This document shows positions 11,799 through 21,511 of a DNA stretch of 64,000 nucleotides, piece after piece. A program made the position numbers and the translations under genes. The notes beneath the pieces were generated by a model that was given only the letters and a program-made list of their open reading frames with translations, had not been told where the DNA came from and made no database searches. Numbering within the stretch: position 1 is the first letter of the stretch; each line of letters starts with the position of its first letter. Source of the stretch: Bifidobacterium ruminantium DSM 6489 (GTDB taxonomy: Bacteria; Actinomycetota; Actinomycetes; Actinomycetales; Bifidobacteriaceae). The stretch lies in assembly GCF_000770925.1 (NCBI RefSeq), contig NZ_JDTK01000004.1:79890-143889 (forward strand), given 5' to 3'.

Positions 11799-12096
11799 AA
11801 CACTCTCCCTACATATGAGGATCAAAAGCGGACAACGTTAACTGCTCCATTGTGGCGTTGCAAGAAGACATTGGAGACACGTGAGCATCATACGGGCGAA
11901 TCTCACAATTGCTTACGCTCACTTGCTCAACACGCCGCGCGTGTATCCTATGAAACGAACGTTGGAAAAATGTGTTAACCGACTAAAAGCGTTGATATTG
12001 AGCCGTTTATCAATCTTTTTGATATCCAGTGAAGTGCGCACAAATGCCCCGATGAAATCTCACAATCATAAACAAAAAAGCAACATTTACACACAC

Positions 12097-12123
12097 AGTC
12101 GCAAAAAAGAGAAAAAAGTCGCA
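12097..12123 (+). repeat. AGTCGCA direct repeat with 20-base spacing upstream of xfp
   Basis: AGTCGCA occurs at 12097-12103 and 12117-12123, separated by an A-rich tract. The 20-base period equals about two helical turns, which would put both copies on one DNA face. Confidence 0.5.
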
Positions 12124-12231
12124 CCGCGCTCGTAATATGTGCAAGTGACTGGAAATGAGCCATGCCGCGTAACCGCAAGGTTTTAGGCATGACCCATGAC
12201 CTAAGGAAATAAACAATCGCACATCACAGTG

Positions 12232-12247
12232 CAGGAGTACAGGAGTA
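12232..12247 (+). promoter_or_regulatory. Tandem duplicated ribosome binding site of xfp
   Basis: AGGAGTAC is repeated twice in direct succession just before the CAC and the ATG. The first copy is too far from the ATG for normal initiation; the second is correctly placed. xfp is one of the most highly expressed genes of bifidobacteria. Confidence 0.6.
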
Positions 12248-12250
12248 CAC

Positions 12251-14728
12251 ATGACGAGTCCTGTTATTGGCACCCCTTGGAAAAAGCTGAACGCTCCGGT
12301 TTCCGAGGAAGCTATCGAAGGCGTGGATAAGTACTGGCGTGCAGCCAACTACCTCTCCATCGGCCAGATTTATCTGCGTAGCAACCCGCTGATGAAGGAG
12401 CCTTTCACCCGCGAAGACGTCAAGCATCGTCTGGTCGGCCACTGGGGCACCACCCCGGGCCTGAACTTCCTCATCGGCCACATCAATCGTCTCATCGCTG
12501 ATCACCAGCAGAACACTGTGATCATCATGGGCCCGGGCCACGGCGGCCCGGCAGGTACCGCTCAGTCCTACCTGGACGGCACTTACACCGAGTACTTCCC
12601 GAACATCACCAAGGATGAGGCTGGCCTGCAGAAGTTCTTCCGCCAGTTCTCCTACCCGGGTGGCATCCCGTCCCACTACGCTCCGGAAACCCCGGGCTCC
12701 ATCCACGAAGGCGGCGAGCTGGGTTACGCCCTGTCCCACGCCTACGGCGCAGTGATGAACAACCCGAGCCTGTTCGTTCCGGCCATCGTCGGCGACGGCG
12801 AAGCTGAGACCGGCCCGCTGGCCACCGGCTGGCAGTCCAACAAGCTCATCAACCCGCGCACCGACGGCATCGTGCTGCCGATCCTGCACCTCAACGGCTA
12901 CAAGATCGCCAACCCGACCATCCTGTCCCGCATCTCCGACGAAGAGCTCCACGAGTTCTTCCACGGTATGGGCTATGAACCGTACGAGTTCGTCGCTGGC
13001 TTCGACAACGAGGATCACCTGTCGATCCATCGTCGTTTCGCCGAGCTGTTCGAGACCGTCTTCGACGAGATCTGCGACATCAAGGCCGCCGCTCAGACCG
13101 ACGACATGACCCGTCCGTTCTACCCGATGATCATCTTCCGCACCCCGAAGGGCTGGACCTGCCCGAAGTTCATCGACGGCAAGAAGACCGAGGGCTCCTG
13201 GCGTTCCCACCAGGTGCCGCTGGCTTCCGCCCGCGATACCGAGGCCCACTTCGAGGTCCTCAAGAACTGGCTCGAGTCCTACAAGCCGGAAGAGCTGTTC
13301 GACGAGAACGGTGCCGTGAAGCCGGAAGTCACCGCCTTCATGCCGACCGGCGAACTGCGCATCGGTGAGAACCCGAACGCCAACGGTGGCCGCATCCGCG
13401 AAGAGCTGAAGCTGCCGAAGCTGGAAGACTACGAGGTCAAGGAAGTCGCCGAGTACGGCCACGGCTGGGGCCAGCTCGAGGCCACCCGTCGTCTGGGCGT
13501 CTACACCCGCGACATCATCAAGAACAACCCGGACTCCTTCCGTATCTTCGGACCGGATGAGACCGCTTCCAACCGTCTGCAGGCCGCTTACGACGTCACC
13601 AACAAGCAGTGGGACGCCGGCTACCTGTCCGCTCAGGTTGATGAGCACATGGCTGTCACCGGCCAGGTCACCGAGCAGCTTTCCGAGCACCAGATGGAAG
13701 GCTTCCTCGAGGGCTACCTGCTGACCGGCCGTCACGGCATCTGGAGCTCCTATGAGTCCTTCGTGCACGTGATCGACTCCATGCTGAACCAGCATGCCAA
13801 GTGGCTCGAGGCTACCGTCCGCGAGATCCCGTGGCGTAAGCCGATCTCCTCCATGAACCTGCTCGTCTCCTCCCACGTGTGGCGTCAGGATCACAACGGC
13901 TTCTCCCACCAGGATCCGGGTGTCACCTCCGTCCTGCTGAACAAGTGCTTCAACAACGATCACGTGATCGGCATCTACTTCCCGGTGGATTCCAACATGC
14001 TGCTCGCTGTGGCTGAGAAGTGCTACAAGTCCACCAACAAGATTAACGCCATCATCGCCGGCAAGCAGCCGGCCGCCACCTGGCTGACTCTGGACGAAGC
14101 TCGCGCCGAGCTCGAGAAGGGTGCTGCCGAGTGGAAGTGGGCTTCCAACGTGAAGTCCAACGATGAGGCTCAGATCGTGCTCGCCGCCACCGGTGATGTT
14201 CCGACTCAGGAAATCATGGCCGCTGCCGACAAGCTGGACGCCATGGGCATCAAGTTCAAGGTCGTCAACGTGGTTGACCTGGTCAAGCTGCAGTCCGCCA
14301 AGGAGAACAACGAGGCCCTCTCCGATGAGGAGTTCGCTGAGCTGTTCACCGAGGACAAGCCGGTTCTGTTCGCTTACCACTCCTACGCCCGCGACGTGCG
14401 TGGTCTGATCTACGATCGTCCGAACCACGACAACTTCAACGTCCACGGCTACGAGGAGCAGGGCTCCACCACCACCCCGTACGACATGGTTCGCGTGAAC
14501 AACATCGATCGTTACGAGCTCCAGGCTGAAGCTCTGCGCATGATCGACGCTGACAAGTACGCCGACAAGATCAACGAGCTCGAGGCCTTCCGTCAGGAAG
14601 CCTTCCAGTTCGCCGTCGACAAGGGCTACGATCACCCGGATTACACCGACTGGGTCTACTCCGGCGTGAACACCAACAAGCAGGGTGCTGTCTCCGCTAC
14701 CGCCGCAACCGCTGGCGATAACGAGTGA
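12251..14728 (+). CDS. xfp: Xylulose-5-phosphate/fructose-6-phosphate phosphoketolase
   Basis: Key enzyme of the bifid shunt: cleaves fructose-6-phosphate or xylulose-5-phosphate with phosphate to acetyl phosphate plus erythrose-4-phosphate or glyceraldehyde-3-phosphate. Thiamine diphosphate dependent, cytoplasmic. 825 residues, the standard length. Characteristic segments are [43 protein letters not shown] and the ThDP-binding [15 protein letters not shown]. Codon choice is extremely uniform (GGC, CTG, AAG, GTC), a sign of very high expression. It is followed by its own terminator; pta and ackA come next, so the enzymes that use its acetyl phosphate are adjacent. Confidence 0.99.
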   Translation: MTSPVIGTPWKKLNAPVSEEAIEGVDKYWRAANYLSIGQIYLRSNPLMKEPFTREDVKHRLVGHWGTTPGLNFLIGHINRLIADHQQNTVIIMGPGHGGPAGTAQSYLDGTYTEYFPNITKDEAGLQKFFRQFSYPGGIPSHYAPETPGSIHEGGELGYALSHAYGAVMNNPSLFVPAIVGDGEAETGPLATGWQSNKLINPRTDGIVLPILHLNGYKIANPTILSRISDEELHEFFHGMGYEPYEFVAGFDNEDHLSIHRRFAELFETVFDEICDIKAAAQTDDMTRPFYPMIIFRTPKGWTCPKFIDGKKTEGSWRSHQVPLASARDTEAHFEVLKNWLESYKPEELFDENGAVKPEVTAFMPTGELRIGENPNANGGRIREELKLPKLEDYEVKEVAEYGHGWGQLEATRRLGVYTRDIIKNNPDSFRIFGPDETASNRLQAAYDVTNKQWDAGYLSAQVDEHMAVTGQVTEQLSEHQMEGFLEGYLLTGRHGIWSSYESFVHVIDSMLNQHAKWLEATVREIPWRKPISSMNLLVSSHVWRQDHNGFSHQDPGVTSVLLNKCFNNDHVIGIYFPVDSNMLLAVAEKCYKSTNKINAIIAGKQPAATWLTLDEARAELEKGAAEWKWASNVKSNDEAQIVLAATGDVPTQEIMAAADKLDAMGIKFKVVNVVDLVKLQSAKENNEALSDEEFAELFTEDKPVLFAYHSYARDVRGLIYDRPNHDNFNVHGYEEQGSTTTPYDMVRVNNIDRYELQAEALRMIDADKYADKINELEAFRQEAFQFAVDKGYDHPDYTDWVYSGVNTNKQGAVSATAATAGDNE

Positions 14729-14758
14729 GCCTAGGTCTTTTGGCCTGATTGCTTGAAA

Positions 14759-14800
14759 TGTCCCAAGGAAGCATGTCTTCCTTGGGACATTGTTTTATTC
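14759..14800 (+). terminator. Rho-independent terminator after xfp
   Basis: Perfect 13-base stem TGTCCCAAGGAAG (14759-14771) with CTTCCTTGGGACA (14777-14789), 5-base loop, followed by TTGTTTTATT. Confidence 0.9.
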
Positions 14801-14865
14801 GCGTAAGATGTTTTCTGGAAGCCCCCGAATCACGAGGACGATCCGATGATTGTTCCGCATTAGAA

Positions 14866-14917
14866 TTGCTTATTGTGCGAACAACGCAGTATCGCACCCG
14901 TACATACGTAATACGTA
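14866..14917 (+). promoter_or_regulatory. Candidate pta promoter with two palindromes
   Basis: TTGCTT (14866-14871) and TATCGC (14890-14895) are spaced 18 bases. An inverted repeat GTGCGA (14875-14880) with TCGCAC (14892-14897) occupies the spacer and overlaps the -10. A 13-base palindrome TACGTAATACGTA (14905-14917) follows at the expected start site. Both are placed where a repressor could act. Confidence 0.4.
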
Positions 14918-14937
14918 CATACTGAACAGGAGACACC

Positions 14938-16608
14938 GTGAGTCTTACCAGCATCACCATCATCAGCCCGGAAGCGGCGAACGGCCGTAATGTCGTGGCT
15001 CTTGGAGTCGTCAAAACACTCGCCACGATTGGCGGGACCGGAGTGTTCCGTCCGTCGGTCTGTAGAAAAGACGCTTTTACGGATGTGCTTATCGGAGCGG
15101 CCAATGCCGGCCTGAACCGTGACCAGTGTGTCGGCGTGTGCCCCAAGCGTGCTCGTGAGGATAAGAATGGTTCCAGAGCCGACATCGTCGCCGCTTACAC
15201 GCACGCCGTCGAGGCTGCGGATCCGGAGTTCATGGTGATCGTCGGCACTGACAGATCTTCCGTGAACGATCCGGCGATGTTCGCCTTCAACGCCGACGTG
15301 GCCGCTGATTTGCAATCGCCGGTGCTGCTGGCCGTGTGCACCATCAATCGCACGCCGTCGCAGGTCAGAGACACGGTCGAGGCATCCGCCAGGGTCATCG
15401 AGGAATCCGGCAGCAAAGTCGTCGGAGTGTTCATCACCGGTTGCGATGACACGCAGCCGCAACCGCTCCGGGGCTGCTTTGCGGATTATCCCGTGCCTGT
15501 CTGGACGCTGCCCGCCGTCGATTTCGATGAAGACGACGCGATCGCCAAAGCCGATAAGGCCTTCGCCGCGAATGTGGATGCCGACGAATTGATCAAGGCC
15601 ATCAAAACGCCGTTCGATGCGCCGACGACGCCGTACGCTTTCCAGTACGGATTGCTTGGCAAGGCGAAATCGGATAAGAAGACCATCGTTCTGCCGGAAG
15701 GCACCGAAGACCGTATCATTCGGGCGGCCGACTATCTGCTGGAACGCGACATCGTCAATCTGATCATCGTCGGCGACAAGCAGTCCATTCTCGCCCGTGG
15801 CGAGGAACTTGGCTTGGAATCGCTGTGCAAGGCCCAAATCCAAGCCAAGGATGATGAGGCTGTGCTGACGCCCATGGTGGCCAAACTGTGCGAGTTGCGA
15901 GCCAAGAAAGGCATGACCGAGGAACAGGCCCGCAAGCAGTTGGCCGACGAGAGCTATTTCGGCACGATGCTGGTGGTGATGGGTAAGGCGGATGGTCTTG
16001 TGTCAGGTTCCATCAATTCGACGGCTAACACGGTTCGTCCCGCGCTGCAGGTCATCAAGACCAAGCCGGGAACGTCGTTGGTCTCCGGTGCGTTCCTGAT
16101 GTGTTTCAGGGACCATGTCGCCGTATTCGCCGATTGCGCCATCAACCTCAATCCCAACGCCGAACAGCTCGCGGAAATCGCCATCCAGTCCGCTGAAACC
16201 GCCAAGGCGTTCGGCATCGATCCCAGGGTCGGGATGTTGTCCTACTCCACACTGGGTTCTGGTAAAGGACCTGATGTGGAACTCGTGGAGAAGGCTACCT
16301 CCATCGTCAGGGAGAAGGCGCCGGATCTCGCGGTGGTCGGCTCCATCCAATTCGACGCGGCATGGTCTCCGACTGTCGCAGCCACCAAGGCCAAGGGCGA
16401 TCCGGTCGCAGGACATGTCAACGTGTTCGTGTTCCCGGATCTGTGCGCGGGCAATATCGCGTACAAGGCCGTCCAGCGTTCCTCGGGGGCGGTGGCCGTC
16501 GGGCCGGTGCTGCAGGGACTTAACCGTCCGGTGAACGACCTGAGCCGTGGCGCCACCGTTCCGGACATCATCAACACCGTCGCGCTGACCGCCATCGAAG
16601 CCCAGTGA
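14938..16608 (+). CDS. pta: Phosphate acetyltransferase, long form
   Basis: Interconverts acetyl phosphate and acetyl-CoA. 556 residues: an N-terminal P-loop-fold/DRTGG-like regulatory half (residues 1 to about 235, beginning ITIISPEAANGRNVVALG) and the C-terminal PTA_PTB catalytic domain (from about KKTIVLPEGTEDR to the end). Catalytic-domain marks include GLVSGSINSTANTVRPALQ and VAVFADCAINLNPNAEQLAE. The N-terminal P-loop motif looks degenerate. The start is GTG 14938 with AGGAG seven bases upstream. It lies between xfp and ackA and links acetyl phosphate to CoA metabolism. Confidence 0.96.
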   Translation: MSLTSITIISPEAANGRNVVALGVVKTLATIGGTGVFRPSVCRKDAFTDVLIGAANAGLNRDQCVGVCPKRAREDKNGSRADIVAAYTHAVEAADPEFMVIVGTDRSSVNDPAMFAFNADVAADLQSPVLLAVCTINRTPSQVRDTVEASARVIEESGSKVVGVFITGCDDTQPQPLRGCFADYPVPVWTLPAVDFDEDDAIAKADKAFAANVDADELIKAIKTPFDAPTTPYAFQYGLLGKAKSDKKTIVLPEGTEDRIIRAADYLLERDIVNLIIVGDKQSILARGEELGLESLCKAQIQAKDDEAVLTPMVAKLCELRAKKGMTEEQARKQLADESYFGTMLVVMGKADGLVSGSINSTANTVRPALQVIKTKPGTSLVSGAFLMCFRDHVAVFADCAINLNPNAEQLAEIAIQSAETAKAFGIDPRVGMLSYSTLGSGKGPDVELVEKATSIVREKAPDLAVVGSIQFDAAWSPTVAATKAKGDPVAGHVNVFVFPDLCAGNIAYKAVQRSSGAVAVGPVLQGLNRPVNDLSRGATVPDIINTVALTAIEAQ

Positions 16609-16655
16609 TACGGGTGTTTTTGTAGCAAGCAGCGAGTATTCTAAGGATTTGGAAA

Positions 16656-16669
16656 GCCGCCTAGGCGGC
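16656..16669. promoter_or_regulatory. 14-base perfect palindrome between pta and ackA
   Basis: GCCGCCTAGGCGGC, 30 bases upstream of the ackA ATG. It could be an operator or a small 5'-leader structure. Confidence 0.4.
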
Positions 16670-16699
16670 ACATCGATTAACACATGGAGGATGCCCACA

Positions 16700-17929
16700 A
16701 TGGCGAAAACCGTCCTTGTCATCAATTCCGGTTCCAGCTCTATCAAGTATCAGCTGGTTGATCTTGAGACCGGCGAAGGTATCGCTTCCGGTCTGGTCGA
16801 AAAAATCGGCGAACCGGTTGACGGCCACTACAAGCACGAGTACAACGGCGAAAAGCATGAGCTTGAGGAGCCGATTCATGACCATGAGCAGGGTCTGAAG
16901 CGTGTGCTCGGCTTCTTCGACGAGTTCGGTCCGAAGCTCGCCGATGCGGGCATCGTGGCTGTCGGCCATCGTGTGGTGCAGGGCGGCTCGATCTTCCCGA
17001 AGCCGGCTTTGGTCAACGACAAGACCATCGGCCAAGTCAAGGATCTCGCCGTGCTCGCCCCGCTGCACAACGGACCGGAGGCCAAGGGCGCCGAAGTCAT
17101 GCGTGCCCTGCTGCCGGACGTTCCACAGGTCTTCGTGTTCGATTCCTCCTTCTTCTTCCAGCTGCCGAAGGCTTCCAGCACCTACGCGCTGAACAAGGAA
17201 GTCGCCCAGCAGTACCACATCCGTCGTTACGGCGCCCACGGCACCTCCCACGAGTTCATCTCCTCCGTGGTGCCGTCCGTCATCGGCAAGCCGGCCGAGG
17301 GCCTCAAGCAGATCGTGCTGCACATCGGCAACGGCGCCTCCGCCTCCGCCGAGATCTCCGGCAAGCCGGTCGAGACCTCCATGGGTCTGACCCCGCTCGA
17401 GGGCCTCGTGATGGGTGGTCGCACCGGCGACATCGATCCGGCTGTCGTCTTCCACCTGATCCGCAACGCCCACATGAGCGTCGACGAACTGGACACCCTG
17501 TTCAACAAGCGTTCCGGCATGATGGGCCTGACCGGTTACGGCGATCTGCGTGAAGTGCACCGCCTGGTCGAGGAAGGCAACGAGGACGCCAAGCTGGCTC
17601 TGGACATCTACGTGCACCGCATCGTCGGCTACATCGGCAACTACACCGCCCAGATGGGTGGCGTCGACGTGATCACCTTCACCGCTGGTGTCGGCGAGAA
17701 CGATGACGTCGTCCGCAAGATGGTCTGCGACAAGCTCGCTCCGTTCGGCGTCAAGCTGGACGAGAAGAAGAACGCCACTCGTTCCAAGGAGCCGCGCATC
17801 ATCTCCACTCCGGATTCCGCTGTCACCATCTGCGTCATCCCAACCAACGAGGAACTGGCCATCGCCCGCAAGTCCGCCGCCATCGCGGAAGAAGGCAAGG
17901 ACACCTACGGCAACGTCTTCACCAAGTGA
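16700..17929 (+). CDS. ackA: Acetate kinase
   Basis: Makes ATP and acetate from acetyl phosphate, the main substrate-level phosphorylation step of the bifid pathway. 409 residues. Visible motifs are the N-terminal VLVINSGSSSIKYQLV, VGHRVVQGG, RRYGAHGTSHEF, LHIGNGASASAE, and FTAGVGEND near the C-terminus. Start ATG 16700 is chosen because GGAGG ends nine bases upstream; ATG 16691 abuts that site and is not usable. 91 bases separate it from pta, with a palindrome and no clear terminator, so both cotranscription and a separate promoter are possible. Codon use is highly biased. Confidence 0.98.
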   Translation: MAKTVLVINSGSSSIKYQLVDLETGEGIASGLVEKIGEPVDGHYKHEYNGEKHELEEPIHDHEQGLKRVLGFFDEFGPKLADAGIVAVGHRVVQGGSIFPKPALVNDKTIGQVKDLAVLAPLHNGPEAKGAEVMRALLPDVPQVFVFDSSFFFQLPKASSTYALNKEVAQQYHIRRYGAHGTSHEFISSVVPSVIGKPAEGLKQIVLHIGNGASASAEISGKPVETSMGLTPLEGLVMGGRTGDIDPAVVFHLIRNAHMSVDELDTLFNKRSGMMGLTGYGDLREVHRLVEEGNEDAKLALDIYVHRIVGYIGNYTAQMGGVDVITFTAGVGENDDVVRKMVCDKLAPFGVKLDEKKNATRSKEPRIISTPDSAVTICVIPTNEELAIARKSAAIAEEGKDTYGNVFTK

Positions 17930-17935
17930 GTGAAA

Positions 17936-17964
17936 GCCGCATTCCGCTATCCGAGGAATGCGGC
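17936..17964 (+). terminator. Hairpin after ackA
   Basis: Perfect 10-base stem GCCGCATTCC (17936-17945) with GGAATGCGGC (17955-17964), 7 bases after the stop. No T run follows, so termination may be weak or the hairpin may protect the mRNA end. Confidence 0.55.
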
Positions 17965-18116
17965 GGGCTCATGTGGCTAATCGCGCCGCCGCGACTGAAG
18001 CTCGACATCGTCGGCAACAGCCGCGGCAGCGCGATTTTTCTTTTGAAAAGAAAGTCGGTTTCCACCTGCTCACAAAGGGGTTGCTTGGTGATACGATACG
18101 ACAGGTTGTTCGTGGC

Positions 18117-19967
18117 ATGCGCGACAAAAAGAGAGAATGGTTGGTGATTGTGGCTACCAGACGGCATTTTGTCGGTTTAGATGGGCTCAAGGGCATCGCC
18201 TTGATTGCGATAGTGCTGTATCACTGCGACGAAGGCGCGCTCCACGGAGGATTTTTCGGGGTAGATGTTTTCTTCACCATTTCCGGATTCCTGATTTTCT
18301 CATCGTTGCTCAACCATATCGATTCGGGTAGAGGCCTCGGATTGGGGGAGTATTATCTCAAGCGCTTCCGTCGAATCTATCCCGCGTTCTTTATGCTGAT
18401 TCCGATGACGACGACCTTGGCTTGGTTTGTGAACAAGGACATGCTCGTCGGCATCCGAGACCAAATCATGACCGCGTTGCTGGGATGCTATAACTGGTAT
18501 GCCATCAGTAGTGGAGCCAGCTATTTCTCCCAGATGAATCCGGACATGCTCCGGCATCTGTGGTTCATGTCGTTGCTGATGCAGTTCTATCTCATTGCCC
18601 CCTTTGTCGTTCTGTTGCTGCGCAGGATCATCAGCAGATGGGTGCCTGTGGCCATTCTGGCTGTCTTGGCTGTGGGAAGCGCGGTGTCCATGGGACTGCA
18701 ATACCAGCCTGGCGCCGATCCCACTCGGGTCTACTTCGGTACCGACACCCATGCCATGGGATTGTGGTTGGGAGCCATGTTGGCCTGGATGCTGCCGATT
18801 ATGCGCCGTGAACGTGGGAAAAACATCGGTTCATGGATGGAACGGTTCCATACGGCATGGAACAGGATCGGTCCTGTGGCCGCGTTTGTCTCGCTGCTGG
18901 CCCTGCTTTGGATGATGAGACATGTCTCCCAAGGTCCGGTGGCGTTCCGAGGTGGTATCTTCGTTGCCTCCCTGCTGGCCTTGGTGCTGATTGCCGGTTC
19001 CATACCATTCGGATCATGGATGCAGGATCTGCTGGTCTTCAAACCGCTCGCGTTCATTGGTCACCATTCGTATGGCATCTATCTGTGGCACTGGCCACTA
19101 TGGCTGTTGGTCAAGGCCATGTTCCCGCAATGGGGAATGCGGGTGGATTGCATGCTGCTGATCACCGTGGTGCTGACAATTCTGTTCGCCATGCTCTCTT
19201 GGAAGCTGTTCGAGCGTCCGGTGATGCGGGGCGGGTTCGGAGCCTTGGTCGACATATCCGGCAAAGACGGAACCCGTGGAATCGTCAGAAGCTTCATAAC
19301 GATCGTGATGCTGATCGCGCTATGCGGAACGGGCGGCTATGCCGTCATCCATGCGCCGGTGAGCACCAGTGTGGAACAGACGCTGGCCTCCAATGCCAGG
19401 ATGCTGCTCGAACAGGGGCGTCATGCCGATTGGAACCGGGCCAGGCCTCCGGCTCCGAGAAAGCCGATGCACAAGATGCCGGACGGTTCGCAGATGACCG
19501 CCATCGGTGATTCGGTGATGCTTGCTTCCAGCAAAGGCCTGCAGGACATGTTCCCCAATATCATCGTGGATGCGGAGGTCTCACGTGCGATGACGACGGC
19601 TCAAGGGCTCATCGACCAGCAGAAGTCACAGGGGAATCTGCGTCCGTGGGTGTTGGTGGGGCTTGCCACCAACACCGTGGTGACGGAAGACCAGCTTGAC
19701 GCGCTGCATGACGATATAGGCCCGGACCGGGTTCTGGTGCTTATCAACGCTCATGCCCCCGTGTCATGGGTTCCCGGCACGAATGACGTATTGAGGAACT
19801 ACGCGAAGGCTCATTCCAACAATGTCGTATTGGTTGATTGGGACAAAGCCATTTCAGCGCACGCCGACGAGCTTGCCGGCGACGGCATCCATCCTGGCAT
19901 GGCGAACACGATTTACGCGCAGGCGGTCAAGGATTCGATTTCCGACTGGATCAAACAGGGGCACTGA
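18117..19967 (+). CDS. Membrane acyltransferase 3 family protein with C-terminal SGNH domain (OafA-like)
   Basis: Probably O-acetylates an extracytoplasmic glycan such as peptidoglycan, teichoic acid or exopolysaccharide; the acceptor is unknown. The N-terminal half (about residues 15-385) has ten or so membrane segments and the acyltransferase-3 marks GLDGLKGIALIAIVLYH, GFFGVDVFFTISGFLI and YLKRFRRIYPA. After a further membrane segment a C-terminal SGNH hydrolase-like domain follows, with IGDSVM (Ser466) and DGIHPG (Asp589, His592) as catalytic residues. The start is uncertain: ATG 18117 lacks a ribosome site, and GTG 18144 with GAGAG upstream is an alternative. It stands alone between ackA and a terminator. 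Confidence 0.85.
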   Translation: MRDKKREWLVIVATRRHFVGLDGLKGIALIAIVLYHCDEGALHGGFFGVDVFFTISGFLIFSSLLNHIDSGRGLGLGEYYLKRFRRIYPAFFMLIPMTTTLAWFVNKDMLVGIRDQIMTALLGCYNWYAISSGASYFSQMNPDMLRHLWFMSLLMQFYLIAPFVVLLLRRIISRWVPVAILAVLAVGSAVSMGLQYQPGADPTRVYFGTDTHAMGLWLGAMLAWMLPIMRRERGKNIGSWMERFHTAWNRIGPVAAFVSLLALLWMMRHVSQGPVAFRGGIFVASLLALVLIAGSIPFGSWMQDLLVFKPLAFIGHHSYGIYLWHWPLWLLVKAMFPQWGMRVDCMLLITVVLTILFAMLSWKLFERPVMRGGFGALVDISGKDGTRGIVRSFITIVMLIALCGTGGYAVIHAPVSTSVEQTLASNARMLLEQGRHADWNRARPPAPRKPMHKMPDGSQMTAIGDSVMLASSKGLQDMFPNIIVDAEVSRAMTTAQGLIDQQKSQGNLRPWVLVGLATNTVVTEDQLDALHDDIGPDRVLVLINAHAPVSWVPGTNDVLRNYAKAHSNNVVLVDWDKAISAHADELAGDGIHPGMANTIYAQAVKDSISDWIKQGH

Positions 19968-19996
19968 GAGATCCCCGCATGAAGCAGGGCATATGA

Positions 19997-20031
19997 AAAA
20001 TCCCCATCCCGATTTATGGGATGGGGATTTT
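19997..20031. terminator. Bidirectional terminator between the acyltransferase and pbuX
   Basis: Stem AAAATCCCCATCCC (19997-20010) with GGGATGGGGATTTT (20018-20031), 7-base loop; T run on either strand. Confidence 0.9.
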
Positions 20032-20071
20032 CCGTATGTCGTTCCTTAGATAGGGAATGGCACCGTGAGGA

Positions 20072-21466
20072 TCAGTTCTCCTGATGCTGTGGGGCGGACA
20101 GGAAGTGCTCCTCGCTAGGCAGCACGGCATTGAGGATCACAGCCACCACGAATGACACCGCGATGCAGTTGGATGCGAAAATCGACTGGAACAGCGCAGG
20201 GAAATTGGCGAAGATGTCGCCGACCTGGGTGAAGCCGATGCCGATGGTCAGGCTCAGTGCCGCGATGGTGATGTTGCGCTGCGTGTATCCGGCCTCGGAA
20301 AACATCTGGAAACCGGACAGGATGATGTTGCCGAACATCATGATGGTGCAACCGCCCAGCACAGCCTGCGGTAGGGAATTGAAAACCTCGGCGACGGCAG
20401 GGACGAAGCTGGCGATCACCAGAATCAGGCCACCGGAAAGAATCACTTTGCGGTTGACGACCTTGGTCATGGCGACCAGACCGATGTTCTGGGCGAACGA
20501 GGTGAGCGGAAGGCATCCGAACAGACCGGACACGGAGGAGATCAGACCATCGCCGGCGATCGCTCCAGCGGTCTCCTTGTCCGTGGGCTGACGGTCAAGA
20601 CCGACCTTGGTGAGGGCCGCGGTGTCGCCAAGCACCTCAACGGAGGAAACCACATACAGCAGCGCGAAGGAGATGATCGCTCCCGGATCGAACTCAAGCT
20701 TGAACGGCATGAAATGCGGCACGGACACTACCTGCAGATTGGTGAAACCGGAGAAATCGACCTTGCCCATGACGATCGCGACCACATAGCCCACAACAAG
20801 TCCGAACAGCACGGAAAGCTGCTTGGCGGTGCCCTTCATCAGCAGCTGGAACGCCAAGCACGCCACAAGCGAGATCAGACCGAGCGTCAGATTCTGCCAG
20901 CTGCCGAAGTCCTTGGCACCGGAACCTCCGCCGAAGCTGGTGGCGCCGACCGACAGCAGCGAGAAACCAATCGAGGTGACCACGATCGCCGAAACGATAG
21001 GCGGCACGAATCGACGCCAATACTTTGCCGTCAGGCCAAGCACGACCTCCAGCAGACCGCCGAGCACCACGGCTCCGGCGACGGCGCCATAACCCTGATG
21101 CTGCGCGATCGACATGGCGGCGGCGACATACGTGAAGGAGATGCCCGTGACCATGGGCAGACGGGAGCCGATCAGCCACACGCCATACAGCTGCAGGCAT
21201 GTGCCCAAGCCCGCGACCAGCAGACCTGCCTGGATGATGGCGGCGGATTGCGCGGCATCCATCTTGGCGGCCGAGGCCACCAAGAAGATCGGCGCGAGAT
21301 TCGCCACGAACATGGCCATGACATGCTGCAGGCCGAACGGAACGCCCTTCCAGAACGAGACCGGGGCGTCAAGGCTGCTGAGCGCCTCGAACGACACACC
21401 TTTCCCCGCCTTCTTGGTTTCTGTCTTCTTATCCTTGTCCTTTGCTGTTTTCTTCTCTTCGCTCAA
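20072..21466 (-). CDS. pbuX: Xanthine/uracil permease, NCS2 family
   Basis: Proton-driven purine-base importer, most likely for xanthine given the neighbour xpt. 464 residues, about 14 hydrophobic segments. Family marks include GLQHVMAMFVANLAPIFLV near the N-terminus and the NCS2 signature SFAQNIGLVAMTKV. The N-terminal 25 residues are Lys/Glu-rich (KKTAKDKDKKTETKKAGKG) and cytoplasmic. The start appears to be TTG at 21466-21464, with GAGAGGAT about nine bases upstream; no better ATG is in frame. It lies 45 bases downstream of xpt in the same orientation, so an xpt-pbuX operon is likely. Xanthine specificity rests on this context. Confidence 0.88.
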   Translation of the reverse strand: MSEEKKTAKDKDKKTETKKAGKGVSFEALSSLDAPVSFWKGVPFGLQHVMAMFVANLAPIFLVASAAKMDAAQSAAIIQAGLLVAGLGTCLQLYGVWLIGSRLPMVTGISFTYVAAAMSIAQHQGYGAVAGAVVLGGLLEVVLGLTAKYWRRFVPPIVSAIVVTSIGFSLLSVGATSFGGGSGAKDFGSWQNLTLGLISLVACLAFQLLMKGTAKQLSVLFGLVVGYVVAIVMGKVDFSGFTNLQVVSVPHFMPFKLEFDPGAIISFALLYVVSSVEVLGDTAALTKVGLDRQPTDKETAGAIAGDGLISSVSGLFGCLPLTSFAQNIGLVAMTKVVNRKVILSGGLILVIASFVPAVAEVFNSLPQAVLGGCTIMMFGNIILSGFQMFSEAGYTQRNITIAALSLTIGIGFTQVGDIFANFPALFQSIFASNCIAVSFVVAVILNAVLPSEEHFLSAPQHQEN

Positions 21467-21511
21467 CTGTTACATCCTCTCTCTTATGGTCGTTTGAGCG
21501 TCCGATGGAGG

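Larger units (their letters stand above)
11799..12250. other. Intergenic region between guaA and xfp (452 bp)
   Basis: No gene is visible. The region is more AT-rich than its surroundings and must hold the promoters of divergent guaA and xfp. Noted elements are a TAATAT at 12133-12138 that could be a -10 for xfp, an 8-base palindrome GTGCGCAC at 12034-12041, the AGTCGCA direct repeat at 12097-12123, a CATGCC/GGCATG hairpin at 12161-12191, and a duplicated ribosome site just before the ATG. Confidence 0.6.

Noticed and set aside
10197..11978. 593-codon plus-strand frame opposite guaA
   Set aside because: guaA on the minus strand has a complete set of GMP synthase motifs and a ribosome site; the plus frame has none.
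12224..14635. 803-codon reverse frame opposite xfp
   Set aside because: A shadow caused by the very uniform codon use of xfp; no ribosome site or domain.
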